Source: Melampsora larici-populina 98AG31 (lineage: Eukaryota; Basidiomycota; Pucciniomycetes; Pucciniales; Melampsoraceae). Taken from it: a stretch of 64,000 nt of DNA. The stretch lies in assembly GCF_000204055.1 (NCBI RefSeq), contig NW_006768790.1:637534-701533 (forward strand), given 5' to 3'. Made by a program: the position numbers and the translations under genes. This document shows, one piece after another, positions 56,285 through 64,000 of the stretch. Position 1 is the first letter of the stretch, and every line of letters begins with the position of its first letter. Below the pieces are notes generated by a model. It saw nothing but the letters and a program-made list of their open reading frames with translations, had not been told where the DNA came from and did no database searches.

Positions 56285-59200
56285 TCAAGCCAAGTAATGG
56301 TATTCATCCATCGAACCATCAACTCTTTCGATATAACTAAAAGAAAAGAAAATCAAAAATCAATCAACCAAATCAATAACAAATTCATTAGAAAGAGAGA
56401 GAGAGAAAATAAAAACTCATTCAACTAACTCTCTACCAATCAAACTTTCAATCCCAACTTTAATCTCTTTAGGTTGAACTGAAAACCTATCTTTTAATTG
56501 ATTAATGATCTCCATCACTAATTCATGATGTTTCATTTGTTTTCTAGATTTCATAATCCTAACAATCGAAAGTTGTAATAATGTAGATCTTTCCGTCACG
56601 ACTTTCTTAGTGGTACATTGACGTTCCATCACCTAAGAAAAATACCAAAACAAAAAAAAACATCAGAAGAAATCTTTTTTTTCTCGAGTTCACAATGTTG
56701 AAAATGAAAAATAACTCTTACAGTCTCTTTAAATTGGATTTGATTGATTTTGATCTTAAAATTATCATGTTTAAATTCATGATTCAAACTAAAGCAATCA
56801 GTCTGATTTACATCTTTTCCTTTAGGTGTCTTTACCAATACCCTTACTTTACCACAAGCTAAACTCTGTAAAGTTCGAGCTGCTTCTCCAACAGCTAAAT
56901 CAAAACAAAACAAAAAAACATCAATTTCTTTCTTTTTCTTCCGAAATCTAGAAAAAAAACAGGATTCAAACTAACGTAAACCTGACATCTCAACAATCTT
57001 CTCAAATCCAAGACTTTCATGACTTTCAATCTCATTAAACAAAAGTAAAATAATCCCTTGATAAGTCGAAACCGATAATTCCTTCTTCTTAATCTTACCT
57101 CCAGATCCATGAAAACTAGCCGAAAGGATAAATTGACCAAGTAAATGATTCCATTTAAGTTTTCGTCCTAAATATTTAGATTGATAAAAGTTTTCAAAGT
57201 TCTTCAATGATGAATTCAATTCGTTTGGTAAATTGATTTGAAGTTCAGCTGTATGATGACTTGGCCAACTACCGGCCGTTAAAACTGATACATTTAATTC
57301 AATTGAACGTTCTTCTTCATGTTCTTTATGTTTCTTCAACACTGTTTGATACGAATTATTAATATCAACTGAAGTTTCAATATCTCTAAACATAGTTTCT
57401 AATTTAGCTGTAAATCCACCCCCACATTCTATATAAAAACAGTCATCAGAAACCAAAATAAACCCAAAGAATCATAACAAAAAGATAACTCACCTTCTTT
57501 TAATTTCATCACCATATTTCTTTCAGTATCAATCGAAGCAGATTTAGAAAGTAATAATCTTTTACTTAAATCACGTTTATAAAATTCTTCAAATATATCC
57601 TTCCCTTGAGTATACCTAAACAAAATCAAAACTTGATTTAAACATTGATCTAATTCAATATCAGTCATGTTTCGATTTCCTTGTCTAAGTTTTTGATCTA
57701 AATATTTAGCTATGCGAAAAAAGTGAAAAAAGTCATCAAAAATGCAAAACCTCTGACAAAAAAAAGAATCTAAATAAACAAGAAAACTTACCTATCAATT
57801 CAGCTGGTTTATTTTGTCTCTGATTGATAAAACTCTCAAAAGCTTCTTTAACAACATGAAACATTTCTCTTTCAGATTCAAAACAAATCTTAACCAAGTC
57901 ATTCATTTTAAGTTTAAACTCAATCAACTTCTCAATCATCTCTTCATCTTCTTTTTCCCTTTGTTCACTAGTCTCATAACCCACACCAACAATCCGATTT
58001 CCAATCTGTTTCATCCATATTAAAAACGCATTTCTCAATTTTTGAATCGATTCTTTACCCAAGTTTTGTATGAGTTTATACAAATCTTGAATTGATTGAC
58101 TTGATTCTCTTTCAGGAAAGCCTACTAACATCTCTCCAAATCCTTTAGATAATAAAGTATCAAGATGATGATAAATCAGATTTCGTTCCACAGATTGTAG
58201 AATGGCTGATTGGGTATGTTCATTGATCGTTTCATCAGATGTTTTGAATAATTTACTCAGTCGTGAAACTTCGGCTTCGATTCTAACAAGACTGTGTCTC
58301 AGATAACCTTGAGGACCACCCACACGAAGAGAATCCGAGATCACTTCTATTATCAATCTTTTTCCTTCATCTTCATAAAACAGATCAGTAGATTTGATGA
58401 GAGGCAGTAGAATGATTCGATCGAAGCCTTCGGCACCAACGGTCGTATGCAGCAGTTGGTTGATTGATTGAAGTGAACTGACGGGGGTTGACCTACCCAA
58501 CCGATCAAAGTCGACTTGTTGACAGACTACAGCTGAGAGTAAAAGAGACAACCGATTTCCGTCAACACCTAGGACGTGCTTTCTGAAAAGGTCCAAGCCC
58601 AAATGCCTTTATTGAGAGGAAAATTACAAAGGTGAGATTAGAACACCGATGAGATATAGTAATTTGATGTTTCCTGACAAAGGAGTACAATCACTAAGAC
58701 GTACCAAATGGAATGCTTGTGATCCGACCGAATCCAAAGAGTTCGATCGAGATGAATAAGAATACCTCGGATCATCAACAAAAGATCAAACCACTCTTTC
58801 CAAACAAGATGAACCCGTTTCATCCAATCACAACACATCACATTATTAAACATATTATTAGATTGAAGAACTTGAAGTAGATTTCCATATGAATTTGTAC
58901 AAAGTTGATTCATGACTTCAGGTTTGGGTAAACTTTCACCCAGTTGATCAGAGATAGATTTGGCTTTTCTTTGAAGTCGATCCCGAACTTGTTCGTAAAG
59001 GGCCTCACAGTTGGGTGGGCTGTAGATCACAAGACCTGAACCACAACGAGAAAACGTTTTTCAATAAGAGAAATGCAGACCATCAAATGGCAGGTGAGGT
59101 GTGTAGGATAATGGATGAGGGAAAACGAAATCTTACCTTCGCATGCGTTCGAGAGCAAGGTCAAACTCACGGAAGTAGGCTGTGGTGGATTTGACGTGAG

Positions 59201-59799
59201 CGCCTTGACGGCATCGAGTATCATACCAACGCTATGATTGATAGACTCATCTGCTTGCGGTTCAATACTAATCTTCTTTGCTGTTTGATTTAGGTCTTCG
59301 ATCGCTACAAAACAAATCATAAGAATATCAGAAGGGAAAAGGATCAAAGTGAAATCAGACAACACTAACACTTTCGATTACGAATTGAAAGTTTTTTCAG
59401 TTCAAGAATCGGTCTGACAGTTGAAGTTGTACGAGCAAGTGGAACCGGATGACGAATTGAACCTCTAGGATATTGAGTAGGATTAGAAAGACCTTCAACA
59501 AAGATAGTTTTGGATGGTTTCTTAATTGGATTAAAAACAAATCGAGCTTCTAAAGCCGAAGGTGTGACAGGATCGATAGGTGAATCCACAATCACATCTG
59601 AATCCTCATCGAGATCGTCAACAACTACATCTGGATCATCGAGTGAATCGGAATGGCTAGGTTCAAATGTATCGGCCGTATGCTTTCGATTACGTTTACT
59701 TGCAGTAGCATTGGTCGATGATGTTGAAGTAGAAAGCGGTTGTAGTCCAGCAAGCAATGGCCTTTGATCACGGTTAGATTCAGAATTGGTACGTTTCAT
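56285..59799 (-). CDS. CUL4: Cullin-4, scaffold of a CRL4 ubiquitin ligase
   Basis: Nine exons (59799-59370, 59304-59137, 59035-58705, 58606-57792, 57709-57494, 57428-56976, 56894-56722, 56632-56430, 56336-56285) give 946 aa in phase. A long N-terminal extension (to about residue 140) precedes the cullin repeats. The cullin-homology region has [35 protein letters not shown] and [20 protein letters not shown]; this last form and [14 protein letters not shown] match cullin-4 rather than cullin-3. The winged-helix end has [17 protein letters not shown], with the neddylation lysine, and ends [13 protein letters not shown]. The protein would bridge DDB1-type adaptors and the RING protein Rbx1 in DNA repair and replication control. 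All splice donors are GT, several being GTTAGT. Confidence 0.92.
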
Positions 59800-61152
59800 G
59801 TTAACGGTTCTTGAAAAGATATCAATCGCATTTATAAACCAAAGATTGTGAATTCAGTCAACTCTCCAAATTGTAAGAATCGTCAAAACTGGTTGATGGC
59901 CATTCATCAATTGATAACCCTGAGACCATGTCACTTACAATCGAGTTTCTTAGAAAATGACTTTTGACAATGAACTCGAGAACAATCACAACATGGCCTC
60001 CAAGGTAAAGGAAGAAGAAGCAAGATGATTTCAAAAAACACAAGCTGATCACAAATCGGTTAACACTGTGTGATACGGTATCCCTTGGTGTGTAATGGGT
60101 ATCCTATGGCTTTAGGGTGTATGGGTCTGCTGGGCGAACCCTCTAAACCCATACACATCTGGGTCACCGTCCACATATTTGAATCCCTCTGAAAACATCC
60201 TTGGTATTTGAGAGTAGGCTCTGGAGTCTGCAGCCCAGAAAACAATGATCCAAAATAGTTTCTTTCAAGGGCATTGAAGAAACAATATTCATATCACATA
60301 ACCAGTAGATATCTGCATAGCAGATCCTTTGGGATTTAATTTTGTGCATAGGTCAATCGTGTCAGGCGGAATGATGGGACAAGCTCAGAATCAAGCCCTG
60401 TTCAGAGTATAGGACTAAAACAATGATAAAAATACAAGAACACTGATCATCAAAACACAAGAAAAGGAAACAAGAACAGTGATGCAAAATATCACAAACA
60501 TCATAAAAAAACACAAGTAAGAATTCACTTCAATACCAAATTCAACTGTATGCACAACCATATTCAATTGCTTTTTTTCAAATCAGGTGATGTTATTTAC
60601 ACACACCCTTTTTGTTTCTCTTATTGATTAAATTACCAAGGAACTATGATGTATATTATTTATGTATCATCTAATTTGAAAAACCCATTTCTCACTTATC
60701 ATTCTTCTTGTTTTTTACAAAAATCAAGTGCTTTCACTTCAAAGACGTACAATTCCTCAAGCACAATCTTTGAATTGCATATATTTTGAACTCTTCTCGA
60801 CATGCCTTCATTCCTACCTCATCCTGCAACTCCAAATTTCAAGAGACCTGAAGACAATCTTAGGAGACTGTGAGGGAAGGGTCACTAGGAGTTACTCCTC
60901 TGAATGTCTTTCAAATGAAGTTTAGTGACTACTAAATATACGCTGACAACTGCTTCAGAACATGTCCATGATGAAAACAGATTTCTAATAAAGCAAGATA
61001 TAAAATTACTTGGACCCTTATGAAACGAAAACATTCTACAGTAAAATGCAATCATCATCCAGTCAACTGTCAAAGTTAGTAAAGTGTCTAAAGATCGCAG
61101 GAATAATGAACCTACCTGCTTGACCGATCATCCGTTTCATTAGCAAATGACC
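59800..61152. other. Intergenic region with a short hairpin
   Basis: No gene is recognised between CUL4 and the secreted-protein gene. A 10-bp perfect inverted repeat, GTGTATGGGT (60117-60126) and ACCCATACAC (60147-60156), lies in a region with repeated GGTATCC words (60078-60112) and may be a small non-autonomous element. Confidence 0.5.
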
Positions 61153-61643
61153 TCATTTAGATACTGGCCAATTTCTACAATCCATGATGGACTTCCCAAG
61201 AAGCGTCTCTTTGGCGTTGAGCGGATCGTTCTCGTCTTCGACCTTGTGGCCGGGGCAAGGAGTATGTATATCCGGACCTAGGAAGTGAGAAACAAGACAA
61301 GATCAAAGATTTTCCAAAAAAGATAATCTCAGATAAATCCCCTTTTTTTAAAAAAGACTTGCCCATTTTTTGAAACGTGATTAAACTTACAATAAAATCG
61401 ACAATACGTCTTCTGACCCGCATGATTTGGGTCCTTGATGTTTGTATACCAATCCCAGCCGGTGCAACCTGGCATCTCGTCCTTAGCGCCTTTACAGAGG
61501 TTGGTGGCCCCAAGTCCAGGATTACTACTGCTATACGCGCGGCCGTCGTACCCACAGACTATACAATTGCCAGCCCTGATGGTAGCCAGGGAGAGCAATA
61601 AGATAGCAAGATTGATGAATAAGTATGTGAATAGTTGAGGCAT
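61153..61643 (-). CDS. Small cysteine-rich secreted protein, candidate effector
   Basis: Two exons (61643-61391 and 61277-61153) join in phase across a 113-bp intron (donor GTAAGT, acceptor CCTAG) to 125 aa. The N-terminus MPQLFTYLFINLAILLLSLA is a clear signal peptide, with likely cleavage after IRA. The mature chain of about 100 aa has eight cysteines: NCIVCGYDGRAY, NLCKGAK, GCTGWDW, TYCRFYCPD, HTPCPGH and MDCRNW, enough for four disulfides. Size, signal and even cysteine number fit secreted rust proteins used in haustorial or cell-wall contact, but no named family is recognised, and a structural or antimicrobial role is equally open. Confidence 0.8.
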
Positions 61644-63511
61644 GATGAGAAAGAAGTCTTTTTATAAATTCAGTTTCAAACAATCGATTGGAAGGAGTTA
61701 GGCGAACGAGGGAAGATGCGATTTATATATGTTTGTGAAGGTCGAAATGGCCGAAGATTTTGGATAATCTCTGATATGATCAAGGGTTTATCCGTTCATT
61801 CTTTGGACTAGTGTGCGGTCCAACGCCAACTTCGAGTTGATGCCTGATTATATATTCCAACGGATGTGGTGGAGCGGAGGTGTTCACAAAAGGCAGAGAC
61901 ATATTCATAGAATGGAGACCTATGGCGATTTTGACAAACTCAACAAAGCCATAAGCCTCGTGCGCATGGTTTCAACATGGTGAGAGCAAGTGGTCCACAT
62001 ATGTTCCATCCCCACGCACGAAGCTTATGCCTGTGTTATTTAAGCTTGAGTCTGACCTTGATGATTTTTGAACAAGGAAGAGAAACAAGACGAGGTGATA
62101 AAGTTGAAGTTAAGGAATTTTGAGCGAAAGATGTTGAGAATGATGTCAAGTGGGGCTACACTACGGATCAACCCATCAATCTGTCTGGATTGCTGATGAG
62201 GTCCTCTGTTGTTCTCTGTCTTCAACTTCATCATTTTATCTCTCAACTTGCATCAAGTCAAATCTCTTAAGATCTCCAAATGAAACTCGTGCTCAAATGC
62301 TTTCCAATCACAGTACATCCATCCCATCACCTGATTGAATGATATTCCCAGGTTCAATGTGCTTCAGATGGCTTTATAAAGGGGCACCTCTGCTCTAAAT
62401 AAATGAGTTTCCCGTCCTCATCATCATGTTTTGAACATACTTAGCCCACTATGTATAGTTTCATCAAATTGCTTTTTTCCATGAGGGTTTGAGCAAGCAC
62501 AATTCATTATTTTCCAAGGCCTCAATCAAATGTTTTGATCAGATAAAATCAGTTTCCTAACCCATTGGCAAAGAACACTTATAGATTAGCATCCTCAAAA
62601 GAAGCCTGAAATCTTTTTGGACCAATTCAGAACCACTCGTGCAATCTTGCCTGTAGTGATTCATGAAGCAAGTAGGTTAAATACCCAAGTAGATGTAATG
62701 CCAAAAGATATATATCAGATAAAAAAAGATTGATATAATTTTTCACATCATCATCAACATCACAATAACAATAATGATAAATCCACATTCAAATTCCAAA
62801 AAAAACTCACCAAACCTTTCAATTCCAAGCTCATCATCATTCACCCTCAACCTCAAGTTCAAGCTCAACGCAACATATGGAAAAAGTTATAAATAAGTTC
62901 ACATTCAAAAAAATTCATCATGTTAATCCACAAAATCAAAAAATCAAAACATTAAAAAACCAAAAAAAATTGACTATATAAATTAATATTTAATCAAAAC
63001 AATTCAATACAAAACTTCTTTCGAAAAACAAAAAAGCTCATCAAATTCCAAATGTTCTTCCCCCCAAAAAACACAGAAATAATGATGATGGAAAAACCTT
63101 CACAAACGAAAAAACCAAACCCAAAACCCGTTGGTAAAACCAAATGAAAAAACCCAAAAGGTAATAAATCTTAAGATCACCACCAAACGAACAAAAAACC
63201 ACATATAAGTATATATATGATAAATAAATTAATTCATCAAAATATAAATCATAAAACCAATGCAAAAAATAAATATTGTCTATAATGAATGTAAATTGAC
63301 TAAGTCAAAAAGAAAATCATCAAATTAAAACCATCTCAATAACCTTTCCTTATCTCTTAATGTGTTATACAGTTTTCCCAAAAAATGAATGAATAAACAT
63401 CTCAATCAAATCATATAAATCAATCAAATTTCAAAATCCCAATTTAAATTAAATTCTCATCATCCTTTTAACATCACACCTAAAACAAAACAAAAAAAGT
63501 TTCCATGAAAT
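61644..63511. other. AT-rich intergenic region
   Basis: I see no gene. The first 200 bp should hold the promoter of the secreted-protein gene; the TATA-like TTTATATATG lies at about 61720. From 62700 to 63500 the sequence is extremely A/T-rich with CAT-rich runs and is probably the 3' flank of the gene at the right edge. Confidence 0.5.
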
Positions 63512-64000
63512 TTAATTATAAGTAAGTTGTCTGATCGAAATAGAACCTGAAGCTCTTGTATGAGATAATGAAAGATTCGGTGATCGTTCTCCTGATCCAT
63601 GACCAGAAGAAGCGATCTCTTGCTCATTCATAGATAAGCTAGAAGTATAACCAACAGTCACTGGGAAGGAAGTAGGTCGAGATGGACTGAATCCTATGGA
63701 ACTTCTTCTAGTGAGGTATGATGTCATTAAAGGTGGATTGTTAGGGAATGTTAAACGATTTGCAGAAGGTGATAAGGATGCTCTTGATTTCACTTGACGT
63801 AAGGTTGGTTCACATGAAACGATTCGATCTCCAGGTAAGGCTGAAGAGCCAAGGAAAAGAGGCTTCAAGCGTAATTTTCGCTCGGCTGATGACGGTTCAC
63901 TTGTCATGCTTGTGGAAGTCAAATTCTCAGTTTGACCCTCTTCCTCTGGGGCCTCGGAAATCGATTCCGATTGTAGATTCATGTTCCGAGACCACTTGGA
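63512..64000 (-). CDS. C-terminal part of an unknown host gene (continues off the right edge)
   Basis: The frame is open from the window edge (SKWSRN before MNLQSESISEAPEEE) to a stop at 63512. The visible 162 residues are Ser-rich and disordered (SLSPSANRLTFPNNPPLMTS, SSIGFSPSRPTSFPV, SGHGSGERSPNLSLSHTRAS) and end ISIRQLTYN. This looks like the tail of a larger signalling or membrane protein, but no domain is visible. Confidence 0.6.
   Translation of the reverse strand, partial: SKWSRNMNLQSESISEAPEEEGQTENLTSTSMTSEPSSAERKLRLKPLFLGSSALPGDRIVSCEPTLRQVKSRASLSPSANRLTFPNNPPLMTSYLTRRSSIGFSPSRPTSFPVTVGYTSSLSMNEQEIASSGHGSGERSPNLSLSHTRASGSISIRQLTYN

Noticed and set aside
1..64000. tRNA or rRNA genes, CRISPR arrays.
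   Set aside because: GTTTGAATCC-like words (for example near 49969 and 60177) lack a fitting A box and cloverleaf, and no spaced short repeat array of CRISPR type exists; the palindromes at 22.4 and 27.5 kb have irregular spacing.

Overview
The window looks like nuclear DNA of a basidiomycete, most likely a rust fungus (Pucciniales). The basis is an AT-rich background, genes broken by many short GT-AG introns (about 50-110 bp), a fungal Gyp5-type RabGAP, a cullin-4, a small cysteine-rich secreted protein, and a very high load of copia, hAT and Plavaka/CACTA-type elements. The species is an inference. One assembly gap (193 N) lies at 39990-40182.

Positions 1-51.8 kb are a nest of transposons that can be peeled apart. 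The oldest layer is a decayed Ty1/copia element on the minus strand (copia A), whose pieces lie at 2716-3408, 46843-47532, 48055-48495 and 50423-51514. Four insertions split it: the 3' end of a plus-strand copia element (copia B, 1-2715), a 43.4-kb insertion in its integrase gene, a 0.52-kb solo LTR in its protease region and a 1.93-kb element in its gag. For the last three, deleting the insert plus one target-site copy rejoins the copia A reading frame exactly.

The 43.4-kb insertion (3409-46842) is itself two elements. The outer one is a 4.9-kb hAT transposon with 20-bp terminal inverted repeats (TIRs), a 5-bp target duplication TATGA and a spliced hAT transposase at 42755-46450. Inside its 5' part sits a 38.5-kb element (3623-42106) with 43-bp TIRs (42/43 identical) that begin CACTG and end CAGTG, flanked by a 3-bp duplication ACC. 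These are the marks of a CACTA-superfamily element, and it encodes a full-length tnp2/Plavaka-type transposase of about 1229 aa (5476-9363).

Besides its transposase the giant CACTA element carries about eight genes of unknown function: an exon-cassette gene at 11061-19640, a possibly related gene at 20059-21271, an internally duplicated gene with a frameshift at 22955-27173 that is bracketed by clusters of a 28-bp palindrome, and genes at 29512-30796, 31643-32275, 33871-35548, 37183-38334 and 38930-39728. Pieces of apparent host genes (one from the Hsp70/Hsp110 superfamily) lie near its right end. This cargo-bearing giant element is the main discovery candidate.

From about 52 kb the window becomes a quiet gene island, all on the minus strand: a Gyp5-like TBC RabGAP (seven exons, 821 aa), a mariner-type MITE between genes, cullin-4 (nine exons, 946 aa), a 125-aa secreted eight-cysteine protein that could be an effector, and the 3' end of a gene that runs off the right edge.
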